DNA of 60,844 bases, from the IMG/VR virus record IMGVR_UViG_3300025687_006674, positions 1-60,844 of that record; one strand, given 5' to 3'. Both the position numbers and the translations under genes were made by a program. Source of the DNA: a virus. The notes beneath the pieces are model-generated. The model saw only the letters and a list, made by a program, of their open reading frames with translations. It did no database searches and had not been told where the DNA came from. Positions 52,041-59,129 of the stretch are shown here, one piece after another (the stretch's first letter is position 1; each line of letters begins with the position of its first letter).

Positions 52041-53111
52041 ATGGATAAACTAACGAAAGACAATTTTATTAACCTTCTCTCAGTACCGTCAAAAACGTAC
52101 CAAGAAGAAATGATGGTAGAACACATCTGTTCAGTATTGGACACGATGCCAGGGGTAACTTATTACCGAGATGAGATGATGAACATTTACGCAAAGAAAG
52201 GTGAATTGTCTGAAGGGAATTATTTTCCAATGTTTGTTGCACACACCGATACCGTACACAACATTGTCGAAGACAAAATCGTTGTGAAAGAAACACAGTT
52301 GAGTAAACCAAAAACCTTCGGTATGACGTTCGATGGGACACAACATGAAGCGTTGATTGGACAAACCTCAACGGGACATCCAACAGGTATTGGTGGGGAT
52401 GATAAGTGTGGGGTCTTCATTTGTTTAGAACTTCTACGAGTACTCTCGAATGTTAAAGTAGGGTTTTTTGTATCTGAAGAGACTGGTTGCCATGGTTCTA
52501 GCAAGTGTGACCCCACCTTTCTTCACGATGTAGGTTACATCATTCAATATGATGCACCAGGGAATCAACTAATTACCGAGGTTTGCTCGGGAATTCGTTT
52601 GTTCGAAAAAGATGGTGACTTCATTACACGTACCAAGAAACTATTTACACAAACAATGGGTGTAGAACCACTTTTACAATCACATCCATACACAGATGTA
52701 TCACAACTCAAGAAAAAGATTGATGTGTCTTGTATTAACTTCTCATGTGGTTATTACAACATGCACACCACCAGTGAATTTATTGTGTTGGACGATGTGG
52801 ACCGAGCCATTAGTTTGGGATTATCAATGGTGAGTGAGTTTGGTTACGAAAAACAAGAGTACCAATACGAGGTACCTTCATACAAAAATTTCTCAGATTA
52901 CAGTAACTTGTTTAATACTGTAGATGATGAGGATGATTACGAAGATTTTGATGAAGAAGTGGTAATCGATAATGAATTTACAAAAGTTGTCGAAGACGTT
53001 ACAGGACTCTTGATTCAGGATAAGTTCTACGGTACCGAAGTGTATTTGGATGAGGATGATATATTCACCCTTTATGAACACCTACAGAAAAGGTACATTC
53101 AACAGTACTAA
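52041..53111 (+). CDS. M20-type metallopeptidase (PepT/carboxypeptidase-like)
   Basis: 356 residues. Di-zinc ligands are visible: His68 and Asp70 in V-A-H-T-D-T-V, the bridging Asp in G-G-D-D-K-C-G (118-124), Glu146/147 in S-E-E-T-G, Asp in Q-Y-D-A-P-G and His in Y-Y-N-M-H-T-T-S-E. These follow the M20/PepT pattern. The family cleaves short peptides. The central lid domain is shortened, and ~70 acidic residues (D-D-E-D-D-Y-E-D-F) follow the catalytic part. It has its own host-type promoter. It overlaps the convergent 53108 gene by 4 bp. Confidence 0.85.
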   Translation: MDKLTKDNFINLLSVPSKTYQEEMMVEHICSVLDTMPGVTYYRDEMMNIYAKKGELSEGNYFPMFVAHTDTVHNIVEDKIVVKETQLSKPKTFGMTFDGTQHEALIGQTSTGHPTGIGGDDKCGVFICLELLRVLSNVKVGFFVSEETGCHGSSKCDPTFLHDVGYIIQYDAPGNQLITEVCSGIRLFEKDGDFITRTKKLFTQTMGVEPLLQSHPYTDVSQLKKKIDVSCINFSCGYYNMHTTSEFIVLDDVDRAISLGLSMVSEFGYEKQEYQYEVPSYKNFSDYSNLFNTVDDEDDYEDFDEEVVIDNEFTKVVEDVTGLLIQDKFYGTEVYLDEDDIFTLYEHLQKRYIQQY

Positions 53112-54208
53112 TCAAAGATATCAAACAGTTGATGATTGTTAATTAAATTACCGAGAGTCGACTGTTTGATTTTTCCTTTTTTGAAATCTATATTAGACCA
53201 AGTATTCGGGTTTTCTTTTTTTCTAAATTCAACATTTATTTTACCATTATCAGGTTCAACATCTATAACTTTTAACATTGTGTAAGTACCATCAGGATTT
53301 TTTCCTAAGTTCTTTTCTTTATTAAATCCAATGACTTTGTTGACGAACTTAATAATTTCGGCATACTTTTTATAATTCTCCAACGTTTCTTCATCATCTT
53401 CTAAATCAGATATTGTCTTTTCAATATCCCAAGACGATTCTTTATGAAACTCATTGTTAAAATATTCACCGTCCTCATAATTATAGTAATCCTCTCTCGG
53501 ATTACCAGGTAACATCTTATGTCCTCTTGTTGACATATATCTTTCTAAGACATCATCTATACTGTCATTTAAAGAACCTGAAAATGAATAGATTAACATA
53601 AGCTGTGATAAAGGCATTTTAAGTTTTTTGAAACTATCACCCCAACTCTCAAGTTTTAATGGTCTATACAAATCTTCAAGAAACTGACCCTTCATGTAAT
53701 CTTCAATACCATTAGAAATAGCACCGTCTTTAGCATAATAATATCTCTCAGTTAGTTTTTCAGCCAATCCAGGAAACACATTTGAAATCAGACCGCTCAT
53801 TTCTCTAGCTGTTTCATCGGAACCCGACTCGACATCTACATCCATGTCAATTAGGTTAAATAATTTTTTTATTTCTTTCTTACTCTCAGGACTTAAACTA
53901 TACCAAACATACCCCTCTTTCCAATCTTCTTCAGCAGAATAGTAATCCGTAAATTCATAATTGTGTGGGTCGTGATACAACCAAAGGATGTCTTTGGCTT
54001 CATATTCATCAAAATCACCAAACTTTTCTAAAAAGTCTTCATCTTCATCAAACCAAAAAAGAAGATACCCATCTTTTACTCCGTAGATATAATCGGCATC
54101 AAACTCAACTTCATTATCAGATAATCTACCCTTAGATAGTGCCAATAGTTTCATGAAATCACTATCTTCATTCGCCTGTTCAACAAGTATTTTTCCTAAC
54201 CTTCTCAA
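53108..54208 (-). CDS. Hypothetical protein with leader-like N-terminus, TTG start
   Basis: 366 residues from TTG at complement 54206-54208 (M-R-R-L-G-K-I-L-V-E-Q). The next in-frame Met is ~18 residues later. A late-type motif 15 nt upstream supports the TTG start. The body is acidic and aromatic (Y-G-V-K-D-G-Y-L-L-F-W-F-D-E-D), with no named domain. The leader ending E-Q resembles those of other candidate internal proteins in this window. Confidence 0.65.
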   Translation of the reverse strand: MRRLGKILVEQANEDSDFMKLLALSKGRLSDNEVEFDADYIYGVKDGYLLFWFDEDEDFLEKFGDFDEYEAKDILWLYHDPHNYEFTDYYSAEEDWKEGYVWYSLSPESKKEIKKLFNLIDMDVDVESGSDETAREMSGLISNVFPGLAEKLTERYYYAKDGAISNGIEDYMKGQFLEDLYRPLKLESWGDSFKKLKMPLSQLMLIYSFSGSLNDSIDDVLERYMSTRGHKMLPGNPREDYYNYEDGEYFNNEFHKESSWDIEKTISDLEDDEETLENYKKYAEIIKFVNKVIGFNKEKNLGKNPDGTYTMLKVIDVEPDNGKINVEFRKKENPNTWSNIDFKKGKIKQSTLGNLINNHQLFDIFD

Positions 54209-54223
54209 CGTAATTGATTTTAT

Positions 54224-54231
54224 TATAAATA
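54224..54231 (-). promoter_or_regulatory. Candidate late promoter TATTTATA
   Basis: TATTTATA on the minus strand, 15 nt before the TTG start at 54208, and followed by ATAAAAT. Confidence 0.55.
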
Positions 54232-54252
54232 TAAGATTAGATATAAAATAAA

Positions 54253-54274
54253 AAACCCCCTGAAGAGGGGGTTT
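54253..54274 (-). terminator. Terminator of the secreted-protein gene
   Basis: AAACCCCCT/AGGGGGTTT stem with GAAG loop, followed by a T-rich tract on the minus strand. Confidence 0.87.
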
Positions 54275-54277
54275 ATC

Positions 54278-54715
54278 TTATTGTCTTACAACTGATTGGT
54301 AACCGAGTTTTCTATCGTCAAGTTCAGTCCAAAAACAGTATACATTAACAACTGTTGGAGATTGACGACTGTATACGTATGAAAAAAGTCCATTTGGCCC
54401 TTCCATCAAAAAACTAACGTAATTTTCAGACATTTGATTTTTTTGTAGGATACGGTAGGTTTTAATTCCGTCAGCGTAAGGATTGTCCACTCTTACAAAA
54501 CCACTGTCTTCATTGACGGTCATGATGATTTCTTTTCCATCCTCACTAACACCGCCCGTTAATTCTTTTTCACGGTTCTCGGCAAATTCAACAAATGGGT
54601 TTTTACCTTTTTCAGTTTCAAAGTTGTAAAGTTCTTTTAACTTATAAGTTGTTACTTGTGCGTTCAAGTTAAAAGCTCCGATAATAAGTCCGATGGTTAA
54701 TACGATATTTTTCAT
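54278..54715 (-). CDS. Small secreted protein with signal peptide
   Basis: 145 residues from ATG at complement 54713-54715 (M-K-N-I-V-L-T-I-G-L). A hydrophobic stretch and N-L-N-A-Q give a typical signal peptide cut near residue 20. The mature ~125 residues have no recognised domain. Its own host-type promoter puts the -7 box 4 bp from the ATG, so the mRNA is nearly leaderless. It may act in the periplasm or surface of the infected cell, for example in superinfection exclusion; that is speculation. Confidence 0.75.
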   Translation of the reverse strand: MKNIVLTIGLIIGAFNLNAQVTTYKLKELYNFETEKGKNPFVEFAENREKELTGGVSEDGKEIIMTVNEDSGFVRVDNPYADGIKTYRILQKNQMSENYVSFLMEGPNGLFSYVYSRQSPTVVNVYCFWTELDDRKLGYQSVVRQ

Positions 54716-54719
54716 ACAA

Positions 54720-54751
54720 CAAATATAGGTATAAAAACTTATAAAAACAAA
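54720..54751 (-). promoter_or_regulatory. Bacteroidota-type promoter of secreted-protein gene
   Basis: TTTG (complement 54748-54751), 20-bp spacer, TATATTTG (complement 54720-54727). It starts transcription at or just before the ATG and abuts the terminator of the upstream gene. Confidence 0.82.
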
Positions 54752-54775
54752 AAACCCTCTAAAAAAGAGGGTTTT
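54751..54775 (-). terminator. Terminator of the 54802 gene
   Basis: AAAACCCTCT/AGAGGGTTTT stem with 5-base loop, followed by TTTTTTG on the minus strand. Its T run overlaps the next promoter's -33 box. Confidence 0.85.
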
Positions 54776-54801
54776 CAATATAATTTTTTTAATATATTAG
54801 A

Positions 54802-55413
54802 TTACGCAGTTTTCCATTTTGGCCCCAACTCAACAAAATCTTGAATACTTGCTAAATACTGAAGATTTTTGTAATTGGTTCTAGTTTCAATCTCCTTCCA
54901 ATCTTCATATACCTTACCCTGTTTACAGTATTGGTCTGTTTGTGCAATCTTACTTAATCTAGGTGTTGATGATTCCACACACTTTCTTAAATTTGCATCA
55001 TTACTATTTTTTAAACCTTTCCAATAAGCAAAAAGTTCTTTAAACGCCTCGTCTCTCTTTTGTTTAGCACCTGCGTAGTTCTGACCATTATACTCTTTCC
55101 ACGCAAAGTACTTATATTCGTTAGTTCCTTCAGGTACCCACATAACATAACCCTTGTTACCAATGTCTGAAAATTTTAAATTTCTTAAGTTAATGTTATT
55201 TTTATTAGCTAACTCCACAAACTTAGGATTTTGTCCTAAAATCTTTCCATTTACATCTTGTTTAACATAAGAGTTATTTAACTCAACACCTTTATTAACG
55301 TTTCCACCTGGTTGTGGTTCACCTTGCTCACTCAAGTATTGTCTTTTAGTGGCTGATTCATGCATCGAAAGGATTCTACTTCTTTCGTCTTCTGAGATTA
55401 TAAATTTTTTCAT
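54802..55413 (-). CDS. Hypothetical protein with leader-like N-terminus
   Basis: 203 residues starting M-K-K-F-I-I-S-E-D-E-R-S-R-I-L-S-M-H and running through Y-L-S-E-Q, then a ~170-residue body with A-W-K-E-Y-N-G-Q-N-Y and a pair of cysteines. The helical, Glu-ended leader is the best example of the proposed head-targeting leader in this window. Function unknown. A late-type motif is 17 nt upstream. Confidence 0.68.
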   Translation of the reverse strand: MKKFIISEDERSRILSMHESATKRQYLSEQGEPQPGGNVNKGVELNNSYVKQDVNGKILGQNPKFVELANKNNINLRNLKFSDIGNKGYVMWVPEGTNEYKYFAWKEYNGQNYAGAKQKRDEAFKELFAYWKGLKNSNDANLRKCVESSTPRLSKIAQTDQYCKQGKVYEDWKEIETRTNYKNLQYLASIQDFVELGPKWKTA

Positions 55414-55430
55414 AATTAAATTATTTTATA

Positions 55431-55438
55431 TATAAATA
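55431..55438 (-). promoter_or_regulatory. Candidate late promoter TATTTATA
   Basis: TATTTATA on the minus strand, 17 nt before the 54802 gene and directly beside the tmRNA promoter facing the other way. Confidence 0.55.
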
Positions 55439-55440
55439 TG

Positions 55441-55471
55441 TTGTCAGAATAAAAAAATCTATTTATATTTG
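55441..55471 (+). promoter_or_regulatory. Bacteroidota-type promoter of tmRNA
   Basis: TTG at 55441-55443, 20-bp spacer, TATATTTG at 55464-55471, 20 nt before the mature tmRNA 5' end. Five-prime trimming by RNase P is expected. Confidence 0.9.
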
Positions 55472-55491
55472 TATTAGTTCTTTGAAATAAT

Positions 55492-55885
55492 GGGGGTGAC
55501 CGGTATTGATTGGCAGGGTTAGTCATACGGGGCATGCAGTGAGAGGTTTCCTATCACTTTAATCTATGGAGGCAATTTTTAGGTGGCAACACTTTCGCAA
55601 AACTTCAGGCTGTAGGTCTTCTACGCACTGAAGAAGTAACTGTAGCGTAAGACGCAACAGTGAATCGGGTCGGTGGACATATAACCTATGAACAGAAGTC
55701 TGTATATGGGAGTCACAGGTCAGAGCTCTCTTAAATAACTCTGAGACCAGGTTGTTTATTGGTTTGTTTCCCACACACATCAAACCATTTATTTCGGAAT
55801 GTTGAGAATCAACATTGACCTAAGCATGTAGTCCTTTATGGGTAGACTGAGCAAGACGCGGGTTCGATTCCCGCCACCTCCACCA
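55492..55885 (+). ncRNA. ssrA: Transfer-messenger RNA (tmRNA)
   Basis: 394 nt. The 7-bp acceptor stem pairs 55492-55498 with 55875-55881 and keeps G3.U at the third pair, the alanine identity element. A discriminator and encoded CCA follow at 55882-55885. The T-arm GCGGG-TTCGATT-CCCGC and the upstream CTAAGCATGTAGT match conserved tmRNA sequence. The tag frame is read from GGC 55585 to TAA 55648-55650. The preceding A at -4 and G at -3 fit a resume site, so the tag would be 21 residues ending T-V-A. A hairpin CTTCAG...CTGAAG lies inside the tag, before the usual P5 helix that holds the stop. Confidence 0.93.
55585..55650 (+). other. Predicted tmRNA proteolysis tag reading frame (21 residues)
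   Basis: Begins G-N-T-F-A-K-L-Q and ends R-T-E-E-V-T-V-A followed by TAA. Bacteroidota host tags are usually about nine to eleven residues ending L-A-A. The resume codon is inferred from the upstream A(-4)G(-3), not proved. Confidence 0.65.
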
Positions 55886-55890
55886 TTACA

Positions 55891-55928
55891 TGCCGATTAA
55901 AGTTTGATATTTTAATCGGCATTTTTTT
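55891..55928 (+). terminator. tmRNA terminator
   Basis: Eleven-base stem TGCCGATTAAA/TTTAATCGGCA with 9-base loop and a run of seven T. The T run carries the -33 box of the next promoter. Confidence 0.93.
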
Positions 55929-55956
55929 GTGCAATAAACTTTTTTGCTTATCTTTG
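55927..55956 (+). promoter_or_regulatory. Bacteroidota-type promoter of zinc-motif gene
   Basis: TTG at 55927-55929, 19-bp spacer, TATCTTTG at 55949-55956, 30 nt before ATG 55987. It excludes an upstream GTG as the start. Confidence 0.82.
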
Positions 55957-55986
55957 TATTGTAATCATTTAATCATCACCATCATC

Positions 55987-56739
55987 ATGACAGTAACAGG
56001 AATCAACATCGAAGAAAAAGTAAGAAACTACGAAGGAAACAACGACTTCATCAAAGGTTTAAAACCAGGTCTTATGAAGTACGGTCGTCTAACCCCAAAA
56101 CAATTTGCAGTGGCTGAGAAACTCATCATCCAAGAAGAACGTCAAACGGAGATTAACGTAGAAGAACTACCTACTAACCTTCGAGCTATCGTTGAATACA
56201 AAGGTGAATCTAAATTCGTATTGGACCTTCAAGAGAAATACAAGAAATACCGCAGACTAACCGAAAAACAAGTTCAGGCAGGTTATAAAGCAGTTGACCG
56301 TGAGATTCAAAAGAACTCTCAAAAAGAGGTGAACATCAAATTGGTAGGAAACACCATCAAGTTGGGTCGCAACATCGCTCGTGACATCAAAGAAGAAAAC
56401 AACTTGGAATTCCACCCAATTTTGGTTGACGTTACCGAAATCGTAACCATGTCAAACAGAGCGATGAAACTAAAGGCAAAACTCACAAAAGAGAACGGTG
56501 GTATCTGTCGTTGTTGTGGAAAGACCCTAACCGACTACATGTCTCAAGTAACAGGTATCGGTCCCGTATGTGCAAAATACGTAGGTGTTGAACACCCAAA
56601 GACAAAAAACGATGTTGAACAGTTCAAAGCCGACATGTCCAAAAAGATTGACGAAATCGGTGAATTTGAATTTTGGATTCCAAAACGTCAAATCGTACAA
56701 TGGAATGGTTCAGCTTCACTTATCATGAAGGTTAAATAA
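55987..56739 (+). CDS. DUF6011-like zinc-motif protein
   Basis: 250 residues from ATG 55987, chosen because transcription starts after the earlier GTG. The first ~110 residues have two similar K-Y-G-R-L-T-P-K-Q and K-Y-R-R-L-T-E-K-Q segments. The C-terminal part has a cysteine cluster: C174, C176, C177 (I-C-R-C-C-G-K-T-L-T-D) and C195 (G-I-G-P-V-C-A), as in DUF6011. Likely zinc and nucleic-acid binding. Codons (CGT, ACC, ATC) resemble those of the clpC-like gene. Transcribed alone from a host-type promoter. Confidence 0.75.
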   Translation: MTVTGINIEEKVRNYEGNNDFIKGLKPGLMKYGRLTPKQFAVAEKLIIQEERQTEINVEELPTNLRAIVEYKGESKFVLDLQEKYKKYRRLTEKQVQAGYKAVDREIQKNSQKEVNIKLVGNTIKLGRNIARDIKEENNLEFHPILVDVTEIVTMSNRAMKLKAKLTKENGGICRCCGKTLTDYMSQVTGIGPVCAKYVGVEHPKTKNDVEQFKADMSKKIDEIGEFEFWIPKRQIVQWNGSASLIMKVK

Positions 56740-56768
56740 AAAATGGGGTCACTGACCCCATTTTCTTT
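56740..56768. terminator. Bidirectional terminator
   Basis: AAAATGGGGTC/GACCCCATTTT with a 3-base loop. It serves the zinc-motif gene and the convergent endolysin gene. Confidence 0.9.
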
Positions 56769-57712
56769 TATAAACTAAGTAACATATCCATTAACTCTTG
56801 TTGTGGGAACATATCCACCTTATCCTTTCGAACATTAGTGTGTGACAATAGTCCTCGAATCTTACCATTTCTAGCATCTGAAGAATATTCAAAAGCATCT
56901 GCACCTTTTTCTCTAATCCATTTAGGTAAACCTTCAGTAATATTAATATTATCTCTATTTGCAATATAAAGGATGTTCTCCTTCAACGAATACAACGATT
57001 GCTCAGAATACTTATGCCAATATAGATGTCCTCTAAATTCTTTGTCTAACTTAACAATTTGTGATTCTGCAGCCTCAACTCCAACATAAGTGTAAAACTT
57101 ACCTGGTGTTTTTTCAATCCACACTTTCTTTCTTTTTACATCATCCCATTTGTGGTAACCCCCCTCTTCAAGGTATCCAAAGTTACAAACCTCAATACCA
57201 ACAGAGTTTCTATGCATATAACTGTTACCTGTTCCCAAATGCCAACCATAACCACCGTGAGGAAATGCTTGAACAATCTCACCATCATATTTGTCGTCAT
57301 TACCTTTTACAGATTGACCACCGATAACAAACTCTGTTGCTATTTTACCTCTACTATCATTAGCCCAATTACGTATGGTATTATAAGGGTTGTTCCAACC
57401 AGCAGTATGATGGATAAACAAATATTCAGGGGTCACAGGACCCGTAAAATATTCACTCTTAGGTAGGTAATCTTTATGGATAATTAATCCCTCTGGCGTT
57501 GTCTGTGTCGTTTCTGTAATGTCAGTGCTAACAATACCCATAACGTTCCAAGTGGCAGGACCCACAATACCATCGGCCAATAAACCGTTTTCCCTTTGCC
57601 AATTTTTGACAGCCCTTTCCGTACCCGGTCCGAAAATACCATCGTTTTCAATTCCAAGAAATTCTTGGATAAGTTTAACCTCATTTCCTTTTGAACCTTT
57701 TTTTAAAATCAT
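56768..57712 (-). CDS. Endolysin: peptidoglycan-binding domain plus N-acetylmuramoyl-L-alanine amidase
   Basis: 314 residues. Residues 1-60 are a PG_binding_1 domain (G-S-K-G-N-E-V-K-L-I-Q, D-G-I-F-G-P-G-T). Residues ~90-305 are an Amidase_2 (PGRP-like) domain with His101/102 (F-I-H-H-T-A-G) and late S-H-T-N-V-R-K-D-K-V-D, giving the zinc ligands. It cleaves the amide between muramic acid and the stem peptide. No signal peptide, so it needs a holin. A late-type motif lies 17 nt upstream. Confidence 0.93.
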   Translation of the reverse strand: MILKKGSKGNEVKLIQEFLGIENDGIFGPGTERAVKNWQRENGLLADGIVGPATWNVMGIVSTDITETTQTTPEGLIIHKDYLPKSEYFTGPVTPEYLFIHHTAGWNNPYNTIRNWANDSRGKIATEFVIGGQSVKGNDDKYDGEIVQAFPHGGYGWHLGTGNSYMHRNSVGIEVCNFGYLEEGGYHKWDDVKRKKVWIEKTPGKFYTYVGVEAAESQIVKLDKEFRGHLYWHKYSEQSLYSLKENILYIANRDNINITEGLPKWIREKGADAFEYSSDARNGKIRGLLSHTNVRKDKVDMFPQQELMDMLLSL

Positions 57713-57729
57713 AATTTAAGTTATTTATA

Positions 57730-57737
57730 TATAAATA
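57730..57737 (-). promoter_or_regulatory. Candidate late promoter TATTTATA
   Basis: TATTTATA on the minus strand, 17 nt before the endolysin start. A lysis gene is expected to be late. Confidence 0.6.
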
Positions 57738-57792
57738 TACATTTGACTAACAAGATAAAATAAGTTAAATTTAATCGATATAATTAAACTAT

Positions 57793-58296
57793 ATGGAAAC
57801 AGTTCTTGTATTAAATTCAGATTATTCACCATTAAACGTAACCACCCTACGAAGAGGTTTTGTTTTAGTTGATAAGGGTAAGGCTGAAATATTAAAAAAA
57901 GGTGATGAAGATATTATTACCACTATTGGTAACTTTGTTCGTCCTTTAGTTATTAGATTACTAAACTACGTTAGATACCGTTCAAAAGGTGTTAAAGTAA
58001 GTAGAAAACGTGTATTTAGACGTGACGGCCATCAGTGTGGATATTGTGGCTCTAAAAAGAATCTCACATTGGACCATATATTACCTAAATCTCGTGGCGG
58101 GCTTAATACGTGGGAGAATATGGTTACTTGTTGTAGTAGGTGTAATAGTTTAAAAGATAATAGAACACCTGAAGAAGCTGGTATGAAATTAAAAATCAAA
58201 CCTTACAAACCAACAGTATTTTCTGTTGTTGTAAGTGAAACTGTTGAAAATATTTGGGAAGATTTCCAACAGGACTTGTCAAAGAGTTTTTTGTAA
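57793..58296 (+). CDS. HNH endonuclease
   Basis: 167 residues. After ~70 residues with V-L-N-S-D-Y-S-P-L-N-V, the HNH domain has C82-x2-C85, D94-H95 (L-T-L-D-H-I-L-P-K-S), an Asn/Glu pair (W-E-N-M-V) and C114-x2-C117. This matches the class of HNH proteins common as free-standing phage nucleases. Targets unknown; homing or packaging-related roles both occur. The 3' end contains the tRNA-Leu promoter. Confidence 0.88.
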   Translation: METVLVLNSDYSPLNVTTLRRGFVLVDKGKAEILKKGDEDIITTIGNFVRPLVIRLLNYVRYRSKGVKVSRKRVFRRDGHQCGYCGSKKNLTLDHILPKSRGGLNTWENMVTCCSRCNSLKDNRTPEEAGMKLKIKPYKPTVFSVVVSETVENIWEDFQQDLSKSFL

Positions 58297-58306
58297 CATA
58301 TATTTG
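58276..58306 (+). promoter_or_regulatory. Bacteroidota-type promoter of tRNA-Leu
   Basis: TTG at 58276-58278, 20-bp spacer, TATATTTG at 58299-58306, 14 nt before the tRNA. It overlaps the HNH gene's 3' end. Confidence 0.87.
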
Positions 58307-58320
58307 TATAAGAAATAAAT

Positions 58321-58406
58321 GCCTCGGTGGTGGAATAGGTAGACACGCCGGACTTAAAATCCTGTGGACAGTAATGTCCGTGCCGGTTCGACCCCGGCCC
58401 GAGGTA
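58321..58406 (+). tRNA. tRNA-Leu, anticodon UAA
   Basis: 86 nt. Seven-pair acceptor (with one G.U at the first pair), anticodon TAA at 58355-58357 in a C-T-T-A-A-A-A loop, long variable arm GGACAGTAATGTCC, and T-arm GCCGG-TTCGACC-CCGGC. CCA is not encoded. It reads UUA, a very common Leu codon in this genome. Confidence 0.93.
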
Positions 58407-58417
58407 CTAATAAAAAA

Positions 58418-58439
58418 AAGGTGTACTCTCGTACACCTT
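58418..58439 (-). terminator. Terminator for the 58475 gene
   Basis: AAGGTGTAC/GTACACCTT with TCTC loop. The T run is on the minus-strand exit, so it stops leftward transcription before the tRNA. Confidence 0.8.
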
Positions 58440-58474
58440 CCTTAGATAAGAACCCCTCCTTTCTGTTAGAAAGT

Positions 58475-59125
58475 TTATGAGAACATCGTTTTCTTGAAGT
58501 CCTCAAGTTTGTTTGCCATGTTTTGGTTGATTTGCCCCATGGCAGGACAAACGACAGTAGTGAAAGAGTCTTCCAAATTCTTTCTAAAGTCGTCACCTCC
58601 AACGACATTATCAAGAGATTGTCTGAATATACCAGGAACTGTATTGCTACCTCCTTCTACAGGTATATTCTCATTAAACCCTTCCATGGCTGCATCTGTA
58701 ATTTTCTGTACTAAGAATCTACAGTCTGTAAATAATAAAGGAATTTCATCAATTTCAACATTTCCGATACCTTCAATCATTTTATCTCTCATCCAGTTAT
58801 CAACACCAAATTTTGATGAGATGTAATCTGATAGTTTTGTTTTTACGCTATCCCAAAATTGTGGACCTTCGTTATTGAATAAATCAGACATAACTTCTAA
58901 GAACCCTTCGTTGATTAAAGATTCGTTGTATCCTTGTTTTTTAAGGTAGTTACATTCTGATAAAATCTTATCAAAGGTCTTTTTTGTTTGAATCTTAGAT
59001 TTTGTGTTTACACCTTCACCGATTATCTTAAATCGTGAAGAAATAATCTTTGACTCTTGTAAAAGACTTTTTTTCTTTGTTTCTACTTCCAATAAATTTT
59101 CTCTGATTGTCTTTCTTATACTCAT
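58475..59125 (-). CDS. Hypothetical protein with leader-like N-terminus
   Basis: 216 residues. Starts M-S-I-R-K-T-I-R-E-N-L-L-E-V-E-T-K-K; helical throughout, with W-D-S-V-K-T-K-L and two cysteines. No family recognised. It follows the 59130 gene after 4 bp and ends at a terminator. Internal head protein is possible because of the leader. Confidence 0.65.
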   Translation of the reverse strand: MSIRKTIRENLLEVETKKKSLLQESKIISSRFKIIGEGVNTKSKIQTKKTFDKILSECNYLKKQGYNESLINEGFLEVMSDLFNNEGPQFWDSVKTKLSDYISSKFGVDNWMRDKMIEGIGNVEIDEIPLLFTDCRFLVQKITDAAMEGFNENIPVEGGSNTVPGIFRQSLDNVVGGDDFRKNLEDSFTTVVCPAMGQINQNMANKLEDFKKTMFS

Positions 59126-59129
59126 AACC

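Noticed and set aside
55559-55783. Minus-strand open frame of 74 codons
   Set aside because: It lies wholly inside the tmRNA; structure and conserved tmRNA motifs explain the region.
58354-58614. Minus-strand frame of 86 codons across tRNA-Leu
   Set aside because: It crosses the tRNA, a terminator and the 3' end of another minus-strand gene in a different frame.
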